Positions 43,919 to 51,830 of a stretch of DNA of 64,000 nucleotides are shown in pieces. Both the position numbers and the translations under genes were made by a program. How positions within the stretch are numbered: position 1 is the stretch's first letter; each line of letters opens with the position of its first letter. Source of the stretch: an uncultured Prevotellaceae bacterium (GTDB lineage Bacteria; Bacteroidota; Bacteroidia; Bacteroidales; Bacteroidaceae); the NCBI GenBank assembly GCA_902800435.1, contig CADCEQ010000005.1:21194-85193 (forward strand), given 5' to 3'. The notes below the pieces were generated by a model. It saw only the letters and a list, made by a program, of their open reading frames with translations, was not told where the DNA came from and ran no database searches.

Positions 43919-44914
43919 TTACTCAGCAACGAGTGTAAAGCGCTTGAAAGCAACAATCTTCAGCTCCTTGTCCTGCTGGGCGAGCCACTGGCTGACAGTA
44001 GCCTTGTCGCCGTCGCCGAACTGGAACTCCTGGTCGACGAGGCAGCTCTCCTTGAGGAACTTCTGAACGCGACCCTTGGCGATGTTCTCAATCATGGGCA
44101 TCTTCAGCTGAGCCTCACCCTCGACCTTTGCCTCGGCAATGATCTTGCGAGCCTCGTCGGCCTGCTCCTTGGTGAGCCAGCCCTTGGCCATGTTGCTCTC
44201 GATGTGGTCCTCAGAGTCAACGAGGTTGGGATTGATGCCAGCCTTCTTGACCTTCATCTCGACGAACTTCTCAACCTGCTCGAGCTTGGTCTTCTCGACG
44301 GCGGTCTTGTACTCCTCGTCCAGAATCTTCTGGTCGACGCTCTGGGCATCCAGGGCAACGGGCTTCATGGCAGCCACCTGCATAGCCAGCTTGTGACCAG
44401 CCTCCTGGGCCTGCTTGTTGGTCTGGACCATGGTGCAGAGGGTGTGCTTGCCCATGTGGTCGTAAACCTCGATGTTCTCACCTTCGAGCGTCAGGTAGCC
44501 GTCGAGCTCCATCTTCTCACCAGTGATACCCGAACGCTGTGTGACAGCCTCCTGAGCGGTCTGACCGTTGATGTCGAGAGCCTTCACAGCCTCGAGGTCC
44601 TGAGCCTTGGCGGCGATGGCAGCGTCGAGGATGCTCTGCGTAAGAGCGATGAAGTCGGCACCATTGGCCACGAAGTCGGTCTCGCACTTGAGGGCAATCA
44701 TGGCGGCGAAGCCGTCGACGCTCTTTACGAGTACACAACCATTAGAAGTCTCACGGTCGCTACGCTTGGCAGCGATGGCCAGTCCGCGCTCGCGGAGCAG
44801 TTCCTTGGCCTTGTCGAAGTCGCCCTCGGCCTCGGTCAGTGCCTTCTTAACGTCAGCCAGACCAGCACCGGTCATAGCGCGAAGCTTCTTGATATCATCA
44901 ATTGAAATTGCCAT
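43919..44914 (-). CDS. tsf: Elongation factor Ts
   Basis: 331 residues. The N-terminal UBA-like domain reads SIDDIKKLRAMTGAGLADVK, and the core contains CETDFVANG-type DFVANGADFIAL (EF-Tu contact). A C-terminal module has KGRVQKFLKE. It exchanges GDP on EF-Tu. It is longer than E. coli Ts (283), as in other Bacteroidetes. It follows rpsB after 43 bp of A-rich, GTAAAAAG-iterated sequence, the classical rpsB-tsf pair. Confidence 0.97.
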   Translation of the reverse strand: MAISIDDIKKLRAMTGAGLADVKKALTEAEGDFDKAKELLRERGLAIAAKRSDRETSNGCVLVKSVDGFAAMIALKCETDFVANGADFIALTQSILDAAIAAKAQDLEAVKALDINGQTAQEAVTQRSGITGEKMELDGYLTLEGENIEVYDHMGKHTLCTMVQTNKQAQEAGHKLAMQVAAMKPVALDAQSVDQKILDEEYKTAVEKTKLEQVEKFVEMKVKKAGINPNLVDSEDHIESNMAKGWLTKEQADEARKIIAEAKVEGEAQLKMPMIENIAKGRVQKFLKESCLVDQEFQFGDGDKATVSQWLAQQDKELKIVAFKRFTLVAE

Positions 44915-44957
44915 TGTTTTTACCTTTTTACTTTTTTAGTTTTTTACTTTTTACCTT

Positions 44958-45821
44958 TTACTCAGCGGCAGGAGCCTCCTCCTCGGCGGGAGCGGCCTCC
45001 TCAGCAACGGGAGCAGCCTCTTCAGCAGCGGGAGCCTCGTCTTTACGGGCGCGGCGCGAAGCGCGCTTGGGCTTTACCTCTTCGACCTCAGCCTCGTCCT
45101 GAGCGTCGGCAGCCTTCTCGTCGGCCTTCTCAACCTTGCGCTCTTCAATACCCTCAGCGATAGCCGTGCAGCAGGCGTTCAGGATTGCCTCAACGCTGTC
45201 CTTGGCGTCGTCGTTGGCGGGGATGACGAAGTCGATGTTCTTGGGCTCGCTGTTAGTATCGACGATACCGAACACGGGGATACCCAGACGGTTAGCCTCG
45301 CGGACGGCAATCTGCTCCTTGAGCACGTCGACGACGAACAGGGCGCTGGGCAGACGGGTCAGGTCGACGATTGAACCGAGGTTCTTCTCGAGCTTAGCGC
45401 GCTGACGCGTCACCTGCAGCAGCTCGCGCTTCGACAGGTTGTTGAATGTACCGTCGGTCATCAGACGGTCGATGTTGGCCATTTTCTTCACAGCCTTACG
45501 GATGGTGGGGAAGTTGGTGAGCATGCCGCCCGGCCAACGCTCGATGACGTAAGGCATATTGACGCTGGCTGCCTTCTCGGCAATCACGTCCTTAGTCTGT
45601 TTTTTAGTTCCTACGAAGAGTATCTTCTTGCCGCTCTTGGCAATCTGCTTCAGAGCCTCGGCAGCCTCGTCGATCTTGGCTACCGTCTTGTGCAGGTCGA
45701 TGATGTGGATGCCATTGCGCTCGGTGTAGATGTAGGGAGCCATGGCGGGGTTCCACTTACGCTTCAGGTGGCCGAAGTGGCAGCCAGCCTGCAGCAACTG
45801 ATCAAAATTTGTTCTTGACAT
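44958..45821 (-). CDS. rpsB: 30S ribosomal protein S2
   Basis: 287 residues. The S2 core starts MSRTNFDQLLQAGCHFGHLK and contains RNGIHIIDLHKT, LFVGTKKQTKD, RWPGGMLTNF and GIVDTNSEP. From about 232 the chain becomes a low-complexity Lys/Arg then Ala/Glu tail (repeats of APVAEEAAP type), a disordered extension usual in this group. It binds 16S rRNA at the head-platform junction. It is preceded by a structured spacer (45822-45935) that may control it. Confidence 0.97.
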   Translation of the reverse strand: MSRTNFDQLLQAGCHFGHLKRKWNPAMAPYIYTERNGIHIIDLHKTVAKIDEAAEALKQIAKSGKKILFVGTKKQTKDVIAEKAASVNMPYVIERWPGGMLTNFPTIRKAVKKMANIDRLMTDGTFNNLSKRELLQVTRQRAKLEKNLGSIVDLTRLPSALFVVDVLKEQIAVREANRLGIPVFGIVDTNSEPKNIDFVIPANDDAKDSVEAILNACCTAIAEGIEERKVEKADEKAADAQDEAEVEEVKPKRASRRARKDEAPAAEEAAPVAEEAAPAEEEAPAAE

Positions 45822-45935
45822 TGTCTTGCTTTTTTAATTTGTTGTTTACTTTCTTTTTTAATTCTTTTTAGAATCAGCCCGATGGTAATCCGAAGGAGTC
45901 CAGCGGGTTTAGATGCTAAACGTAGTCCAGTATGA
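45822..45935 (-). ncRNA. Structured rpsI-rpsB spacer, candidate S2 leader
   Basis: 114 bases between the rpsI stop and the rpsB ATG. On the transcript: a hairpin with GTTTAG and CTAAAC arms (45907-45921), a CCCG/CGGG closing pair (45904-45907 with 45878-45881) enclosing TCC-TTC-GGA, two copies of CTGGACT, and an ATTCT/AGAAT hairpin (45861-45874) near an A-rich ribosome-binding stretch. This resembles an autogenous ribosomal leader; the assignment is inference. Confidence 0.5.
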
Positions 45936-46322
45936 TTAACGCTTACTGAACTGGAAGCGGCGACGAGCCTTGGGCTGACCGGGCTTCTTACGCTCAACCT
46001 CACGGCTGTCGCGTGTCAGGAAACCAGCGTCCTTCAGCTTCTTCTTGTCCTCTTCGTTCACCTTGACGAGGGCACGGGCGATAGCCATGCGCAGGGCCTG
46101 GCTCTGACCAGTGAAACCACCACCGTCGAGGTTTACCTTAATATCATACTTCTCGGCCACCTCGAGCAGGTTCAGCGGCTGCTTCACCACATACTGCAGG
46201 ATAGCTGAGGGGAAATATGTCTCCAATTCCTTCTTGTTGATCGTAATCTTACCAGTACCTTCCTGGAGATAAACGCGAGCTACAGAGCTCTTGCGACGAC
46301 CTATTGCATTGATTACTTCCAT
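45936..46322 (-). CDS. rpsI: 30S ribosomal protein S9
   Basis: 128 residues with the S9 pattern: NAIGRRKSSVARVYLQEG at the start, GGGFTGQSQALRMAIARAL in the middle and the basic C-terminal tail ending RRRFQFSKR that reaches the P-site tRNA. It follows rplM after 18 bp, the conserved L13-S9 pair. Confidence 0.98.
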   Translation of the reverse strand: MEVINAIGRRKSSVARVYLQEGTGKITINKKELETYFPSAILQYVVKQPLNLLEVAEKYDIKVNLDGGGFTGQSQALRMAIARALVKVNEEDKKKLKDAGFLTRDSREVERKKPGQPKARRRFQFSKR

Positions 46323-46340
46323 CGTTTTTCTTTTTTACTT

Positions 46341-46802
46341 TTACTTGTACTGGTTAATATCAATTGCCTTGGGCTTCTGGGCCTCATGGGGATGCTCGGT
46401 TCCCTCATAGATGTAGAGGTTGTTCAGCAGCGAGCGGCCAAGGGGACCCTTCGGCAGCATGCCCTTCACAGCGTGGCGCAGAATCTTGTCGATACCGTCC
46501 TTGCGCTGGCGCAGCTGGGCGGGGGTGTTGAAGCGCTGGCCACCGGGATAGCCCGTGTAGCGGGTGTAGACCTTGTCGGTCTCCTTCTTGCCGGTGAAGA
46601 CCACCTTGCTAGCATTGATCAGAATAACGTTGTCGCCGCAGTCAACATGCGGGGTGAAACTGGGCTTGTACTTTCCGCGGATGAGCTTTGCTACCTTCGA
46701 GCAGAGACGGCCAACCACCTGGTCGGTGGCATCGATGACCACCCACTCCTTCTGAGCGGTTTCCTTGTTGACGGAAAGCGTCTTGTAACTTAAAGTGTTC
46801 AT
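46341..46802 (-). CDS. rplM: 50S ribosomal protein L13
   Basis: 153 residues. Recognised by WVVIDATDQVVGRLCSKVAKLI, CGDNVILINASKVVFTG and the late AVKGMLPKGPLGRSLLNNL. An early assembly protein of the large subunit. First gene of the leftward unit rplM-rpsI-rpsB-tsf-C1 peptidase, behind a leader of about 200 bases. Confidence 0.98.
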   Translation of the reverse strand: MNTLSYKTLSVNKETAQKEWVVIDATDQVVGRLCSKVAKLIRGKYKPSFTPHVDCGDNVILINASKVVFTGKKETDKVYTRYTGYPGGQRFNTPAQLRQRKDGIDKILRHAVKGMLPKGPLGRSLLNNLYIYEGTEHPHEAQKPKAIDINQYK

Positions 46803-47012
46803 TTCTTAATTTGGTTTACTAAAAAACAGTTTTACATTATTTATATTACACACACGCAAAAACCCACATCCGGGGTCAGTCGCCCGGCTGCAAGTCTAAC
46901 GTCTGCTGAACTGGCGATTCACGAACCACTACGCCCGGCCAAAGACGCCGCTATTCACACTCCAGTTCACGGGGATTCTAAGCCTCTCCCCAATAATCGG
47001 ACTGCAAAGGTA
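46803..47012 (-). promoter_or_regulatory. rplM operon promoter and structured leader
   Basis: The -7 box TACCTTTG is at 47005-47012 (minus), giving a leader of about 195 bases. Possible stems are GGGGA/TCCCC (46971-46975 with 46987-46991), an 8-bp long-range pair TGAACTGG/CCAGTTCA (46907-46914 with 46962-46969) and CCGGG/CCCGG (46870-46874 with 46883-46887). Such a leader suggests feedback by a ribosomal protein. The remaining 47013-47076 is the end of the intergenic region. Confidence 0.6.
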
Positions 47013-47076
47013 CTACTTTTTCTGCTTTCGCACGGCACGCGAAAGCCACAGGAAACGAAGATTTATATTTTTTTAA

Positions 47077-48102
47077 CTAAGCGTGTCGGTCTTTCCCCGT
47101 CCATTTGCGCAAACGTCGTGCAAAAGAGCGACCTATGAAGGTGAAGTTACCCGCCTTTAGGTTCAGCCATAGTTCTTCCAAGGAATAGCATATTTTTACC
47201 CAAGGATGGTTCCAGCCCAGCACGCGGTAACGCCGCTCCTGATAATCGACGTTCTCTATCACATATCGAGGGTGGCGCAAAGGGAAATCCAACTCATAAC
47301 GCGGCATGATGAAGATGTGACGAAGCTTGTGGGGCATGGTCTTCAGTGTGGAAGAGAAATGGGTTGAGCCGACCGTTAGACCGACATTGTTGACCAGATT
47401 CTTGGTTGGCATGACGCACAGACCGGACTGAAGAATCATATTAGCCCAGTCTATGGTCTCGAAGTATTCCTTTCCGCTCTGGCTGTGGTCGCGGAACATT
47501 TTCAACATGGTGTTCCTGTAGCCCCTCTGGCGTGACAACGCTTCCAACTGGCGAAGGTTGTACTCGTCGCGCATAAAGCCGTAATTGGCGTCCCACTGGT
47601 CGGCAACCCGTCGCCACGAGGCCCAACCCCAAATCGACATAAACGACGTGAAGAAATAGTCGTCGGGGATGTCTTTTGTCACCTCGTCAGTATTGAAGCC
47701 GGCAATCATAGAGATGCGCTCGTCGTGCTCATAGCGGTCGAGCATTTCTTTGCAGAAAGGAAAGAACGACTGGCTTGGTACAACATCGTCCTCCAAAACC
47801 ATAACCTTGTCGGCCAAGGAGAAGGCCCATTTGTGGGAACGAAAGCCAGAAGGGTCGCACCCTTGATTGACCTCCATATATTGGCGATGCACTTCACATT
47901 CCCAGTCGATGTTCTCGTCGCTGACAATCTGGCGGCAAGCCTCGATGCCGGCCTTGTCGGAATCGTTCCGAGGACCGTCCTGATAAAGGAAAAGACGCGT
48001 CGGACGGGCTTTCCTTACCTCGTCGAAAACCAGTTGGAATGTATCGGCGCGGTTGAAGAACAACATCAATACGGCAATATCTGTCTTGGCAGGATGCTTC
48101 AT
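47077..48102 (-). CDS. Glycosyltransferase (GT2/GNT-I-like)
   Basis: 341 residues, cytoplasmic. The N-terminus fits a GT-A nucleotide-sugar fold (IAVLMLFFNRADTFQLVFDE), with a metal-binding VLEDDVVPS near 115 and SIWGWASWRRVADQWD near 155, a block common in GNT-I-like and related bacterial transferases. The donor and acceptor are not predictable. A frame starting at 48123 overlaps the -7 box TATTTTTG (48121-48128, minus), so the ATG at 48102 is used. It is divergent from the nucleotidyltransferase gene and probably belongs to the same glycan region. Confidence 0.82.
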   Translation of the reverse strand: MKHPAKTDIAVLMLFFNRADTFQLVFDEVRKARPTRLFLYQDGPRNDSDKAGIEACRQIVSDENIDWECEVHRQYMEVNQGCDPSGFRSHKWAFSLADKVMVLEDDVVPSQSFFPFCKEMLDRYEHDERISMIAGFNTDEVTKDIPDDYFFTSFMSIWGWASWRRVADQWDANYGFMRDEYNLRQLEALSRQRGYRNTMLKMFRDHSQSGKEYFETIDWANMILQSGLCVMPTKNLVNNVGLTVGSTHFSSTLKTMPHKLRHIFIMPRYELDFPLRHPRYVIENVDYQERRYRVLGWNHPWVKICYSLEELWLNLKAGNFTFIGRSFARRLRKWTGKDRHA

Positions 48103-48120
48103 TTTGTCACTTTTTGGGTG

Positions 48121-48179
48121 CAAAAATACAAATAATTATGAATAATGAACCATGAATTATGAATTATTTCGTATCTTTG
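48121..48179. promoter_or_regulatory. Divergent promoters with an iterated ATGAATTATGAATT spacer
   Basis: The leftward -7 box TATTTTTG (48121-48128, minus) and the rightward TATCTTTG (48172-48179) flank a 41-bp spacer of degenerate ATGAATTATGAATT repeats (48130-48170). Both upstream -33 regions lie inside these repeats. Confidence 0.65.
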
Positions 48180-48196
48180 CACAAAAATTCCGTTTT

Positions 48197-50020
48197 ATGC
48201 AAGCAATCATACTGGCGGCGGGCATGGGCCGCAGACTCGGAGAGAAAACTCGCGAGAATACGAAGTGCATGGTCGAGGTCAACGGCGTCAGGCTAATTGA
48301 CCGTTTGTTGGGACAGCTTGCACAACAGGACTTGCGCCGCGTCATCATTGTCGTGGGTTATCAGGGGCAGAAGCTGCGCGACTGCATCGGCCACCGCTAC
48401 GACGACCGCCTCACAATAGAATATGCAGAGAACCCCATCTACGACAAGACAAACAATATTTATTCGTTGTCGTTAGTGAAGGAGCAGTTGCAGGAGGACG
48501 ATACGCTGCTCATCGAGAGCGACCTCATCTTAAGTGAGCGGCTGATTCCCATGATTATCGAGAATCCGTACCCAAACTTAGCCTTGGTGGCCAAGTATGA
48601 AACGTGGATGGACGGTACGATGGTGCGCATCGACGAAGACCGTAACATCGTTAACTTCATCTCCAAGGATGCGTTTGACTACACCGACGTGGACAGCTAC
48701 TACAAGACGGTTAACATTTATAAGTTCAGCAAGGATTTTGCCAAGAACAAGTATGTGCCTTTCCTCAATGCCTACACTAAGGCTGTGGGCAACAACGAGT
48801 ACTACGAGAACGTGCTACGCATCATTTCCATGCTCGACAGCCACAACATGAAGGCCCTGCCCATTGGCCACGAGAGATGGTACGAGATCGACGACAAGCA
48901 GGACCTTGACATCGCTGAGGCGCTTTTTGCCGACGACAAGGACGTGCTGCGCAAATACTATGGTCGCTATGGCGGTTTCTGGCGCTTTCCGCAGATGCTC
49001 GACTTCTGCTATTTGGTAAACCCTTATTTCCCTTCGAAGCGACTGAAGGACGAGCTGCGCAGCAATTTCGACATCTTGCTTACTGAATACCCTTCTGGCA
49101 TGAAGGTAAACACCCTGATTGCCAGTAAGTGCTTCGGCGTGAGCGAGCAATACATCGTGCCGGGTAACGGTGCGGCGGAACTCATCAAGGTACTGATGGA
49201 GCGCTCTGAAGGCAAGATAGGTTTTATCCGTCCCACTTTCGAGGAGTATCCTAACCGCTATGACAAGGACAGCCAGGTGACCTTTGTGCCGCAGAACGAA
49301 GACTACCGGTATTCGGCCGATGACCTGATGATGTATTTCGAGGACAAGGGTATACAGACACTGATGCTCATCAACCCAGACAATCCTTCGGGTAACTTCA
49401 TACCCAAACAGGATGTGCTGAGACTGGCGGACTGGTGCGAGGTGCGGAGCATTCGGCTTGTGGTCGACGAGAGTTTCGTGGATTTCAGTATTGACTACGT
49501 TACAAACACATTGCTGTCAGATAACACGCTCGAAGCCTATCCACACATAGCAGTCATGAAAAGTATCTCCAAGAGCTATGGCGTTCCTGGTCTGAGACTG
49601 GGCATCCTCGCCTCGGCAGACAAGAGGCTGATTGCACAGATGAAGAAAGAAGTGTCCATATGGAACCTCAACTCGTTTGCAGAGTTCTTCATGCAGATAT
49701 ACAACAAGCATGAAAAAGACTACAAGCGAGCCTGCGAAAAATTCATTGCCGAGCGCGACAGTTTCGAGCAAGGACTTCGCGAGATACCCTTCTTCCGTGT
49801 GATGCCTTCTCAGGCCAACTACTTCCTTTGTGAAGTGTTGCCACCATTTACGGCCAGCGAGATTGTGATCTATATGCTGCGCCACCATAACATCCTCACC
49901 CGCGACTGTAGCCTCAAGCCAGGCCTTGACCCCAGCAAGCAGTATATGCGCATCGCCATCCGCAACCATGAGGACAACACCAGATTGGTAGAGGCACTGA
50001 AACAATTCCAGAAGCGATGA
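48197..50020 (+). CDS. Nucleotidyltransferase / CobD-HisC-like PLP enzyme fusion
   Basis: 607 residues. Domain 1 (1-240) is a LicC/PntC-type nucleotidyltransferase with LAAGMGRRLGEKT (7-19), KTNNIYSLS (84-92) and the metal site ESDL (107-110). Domain 2 (about 255-607) is a fold-type I PLP enzyme: GNGAAELI (323-330), NPDNPSG (393-399), VVDESFVDF, the PLP lysine Lys459 in SISKSYG, PGLRLG and RIAIRN near the end. The second half resembles threonine-phosphate decarboxylase (CobD) and histidinol-phosphate aminotransferase. In known relatives the first half makes CDP-choline, CDP-ethanolamine or CMP-aminoethylphosphonate. Treponema PntC has a similar fusion and makes CMP-aminoethylphosphonate. Here it probably makes and activates an aminoalkyl phosphate or phosphonate for the LicD protein of the next gene (4-bp overlap). 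Confidence 0.85.
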   Translation: MQAIILAAGMGRRLGEKTRENTKCMVEVNGVRLIDRLLGQLAQQDLRRVIIVVGYQGQKLRDCIGHRYDDRLTIEYAENPIYDKTNNIYSLSLVKEQLQEDDTLLIESDLILSERLIPMIIENPYPNLALVAKYETWMDGTMVRIDEDRNIVNFISKDAFDYTDVDSYYKTVNIYKFSKDFAKNKYVPFLNAYTKAVGNNEYYENVLRIISMLDSHNMKALPIGHERWYEIDDKQDLDIAEALFADDKDVLRKYYGRYGGFWRFPQMLDFCYLVNPYFPSKRLKDELRSNFDILLTEYPSGMKVNTLIASKCFGVSEQYIVPGNGAAELIKVLMERSEGKIGFIRPTFEEYPNRYDKDSQVTFVPQNEDYRYSADDLMMYFEDKGIQTLMLINPDNPSGNFIPKQDVLRLADWCEVRSIRLVVDESFVDFSIDYVTNTLLSDNTLEAYPHIAVMKSISKSYGVPGLRLGILASADKRLIAQMKKEVSIWNLNSFAEFFMQIYNKHEKDYKRACEKFIAERDSFEQGLREIPFFRVMPSQANYFLCEVLPPFTASEIVIYMLRHHNILTRDCSLKPGLDPSKQYMRIAIRNHEDNTRLVEALKQFQKR

Positions 50021-51804
50021 AGAAAACGGTTTGTATCTGTGGAGGTGGAAATTTAGGTCATGTCGTGGCAGGCTTCCTTTCTGCCCATGGTGATTGCGAG
50101 GTAAATCTCCTGACGCGCCACCCGGAGCGCTGGCAACAGCAACTGGAGATTACAACGCCTGAGGGAGGTTTACTTAAGGGCCAGATAAATAACATCTCTT
50201 CTGATCCATACAAGGTTGTCAGCCAAGCTGATATTGTCTTACTCTGTCTGCCAGGTTTCTCTATCCGTGATGTGCTGCTGCAAATAGCTCCTACTTTGAC
50301 TCCCGGAACAGCTGTAGGCAGCATCGTCTGTAGCACAGGTTTTTTCTTCGAGGCTTTCAAGACTCTTCTTGCTCAGACGCCCTTGTTTGGATTCCAGCGA
50401 GTCCCATTCATCTCGCGGTTAACGGATTATGGACACAAAGCTGACTTGCTGGGCTATAAGCCTAACCTGAGTATCGCCATAGAACAGACAAACGATAAAG
50501 AGACTTTGAGGGCAGAAATCGAGCACCTCTTTCGGGTACCCGTTCAACTATTGTCAAGCTATTACGAGGTGAGTCTTACGAATAGCAATCCGCTGCTTCA
50601 TCCTGCTCGTCTCTATAGTCTTTGGAAGGATTGGCACGAGGGTGTGGTCTATCCTAACGAGAGTCTCTTCTATGAGCAGTGGACGGTTGAAGCCTCCAAC
50701 TATCTAATTCAGATGGATGAGGAGTTCCAACGACTGCTTGACGTCCTGCCTGTGACAAAGGGCAGTATCCCGACCATTCTCGATTATTATGAGAGTACGG
50801 ATGCTGCTTCGCTTACCCAAAAACTCCACTCCATCCAAGCCTTCAAAGGTATCAAATCGCCTATGAAGAAGGTTGATGGAGGATATGTGCCAGACTTTGG
50901 CAGTAGATATTTTACAGAAGACTTCCCTTTTGGGCTGCAGATAGTACAGCAGCAGGCCCGTCAGCACGGAGTCAGTACGCCTATCATTGATAAGATTCTT
51001 CGCTGGGGAATGTCCTGCATCACTCATTCTCAGTTTAATCCCGAAGGGTCGCTCCTTCGGAGGCAGCAAATGAGGATGCTCGATATATTGGTTGAGGTTG
51101 ACCGTATCTGCAAGAAGCACGACATTCCCTACTGGCTCAGCAGTGGCACGCTGATAGGAGCCCTGCGCCACGACGGTTTCATCCCCTGGGACGATGATCT
51201 TGACATTGAGATGATGCGAAAGGACTATTTGCGGCTGATGAAGGTTCTTCCAAAGGAGCTGCCTAACTGGCTTGCTCTACAGAACGATGAGACTGACCCT
51301 AACTACTTCTTCTACTATGCCAAAGTGCGCGATCGCCGCTCACGAATGCTGGAACAGACTAATTACGACAGAGTATGGAAAGAACAGGGCATTTACATCG
51401 ATATCTTCCCCATGGAACAGCACCCCATCTGGCTGCACCGCCTGACGGAGAAGACGGTCGGCCACATGTACAAAGTGTGGCGCACCAGTACTGATGACCA
51501 AAAGGCCATACGTAAGGTTCGGCGTATCTTCGACGTGAACAATCGTATGCTTTTCCCTTGCCTGCGCGCGCTTTGCCGGCTGTTTCCCGGCAAGGTGATT
51601 ACCTCAGGCATGGGCATTCCTTTCCACAACCCGCGTTACCCTGATGAGATTTTTCCACTGACGACCCACACGTTCGAGGGACACGAACTACCTGTTCCCG
51701 GCAATGCCGATGCCCACCTACGCCACATTTTCGGCGACTATATGCAATTGCCCGATCTGAGCAAGCTATCGCTACACGTGGCTCATTTGGAATTCTACGA
51801 CTGA
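50017..51804 (+). CDS. Opine-dehydrogenase-like / LicD phosphotransferase fusion
   Basis: 595 residues. Domain 1 (1-335) has a Rossmann start CICGGGNLGH (6-15) and the octopine/nopaline dehydrogenase pair: His195 in NSNPLLHP and Asp302 in EDFPFG. Such enzymes reductively join an amine to an alpha-keto acid. Domain 2 (about 350-595) is LicD: LSSGTLIGALRHDGFIPW then DDDLDIE (392-398, the metal site), followed by KVRDRRSRMLEQ and GIYIDIFPME. LicD transfers phosphocholine-type groups from CDP donors to glycans. The fusion implies that the group transferred is N-carboxyalkylated first. The ATG overlaps the upstream stop codon. Confidence 0.85.
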   Translation: MKKTVCICGGGNLGHVVAGFLSAHGDCEVNLLTRHPERWQQQLEITTPEGGLLKGQINNISSDPYKVVSQADIVLLCLPGFSIRDVLLQIAPTLTPGTAVGSIVCSTGFFFEAFKTLLAQTPLFGFQRVPFISRLTDYGHKADLLGYKPNLSIAIEQTNDKETLRAEIEHLFRVPVQLLSSYYEVSLTNSNPLLHPARLYSLWKDWHEGVVYPNESLFYEQWTVEASNYLIQMDEEFQRLLDVLPVTKGSIPTILDYYESTDAASLTQKLHSIQAFKGIKSPMKKVDGGYVPDFGSRYFTEDFPFGLQIVQQQARQHGVSTPIIDKILRWGMSCITHSQFNPEGSLLRRQQMRMLDILVEVDRICKKHDIPYWLSSGTLIGALRHDGFIPWDDDLDIEMMRKDYLRLMKVLPKELPNWLALQNDETDPNYFFYYAKVRDRRSRMLEQTNYDRVWKEQGIYIDIFPMEQHPIWLHRLTEKTVGHMYKVWRTSTDDQKAIRKVRRIFDVNNRMLFPCLRALCRLFPGKVITSGMGIPFHNPRYPDEIFPLTTHTFEGHELPVPGNADAHLRHIFGDYMQLPDLSKLSLHVAHLEFYD

Positions 51805-51830
51805 CATACTTTTAAGATTAACAGTAGCCA

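Noticed and set aside
46861..46995. Possible tRNA in the rplM leader
   Set aside because: No acceptor stem, T-loop GTTCRA with paired stem, or anticodon arm could be drawn.
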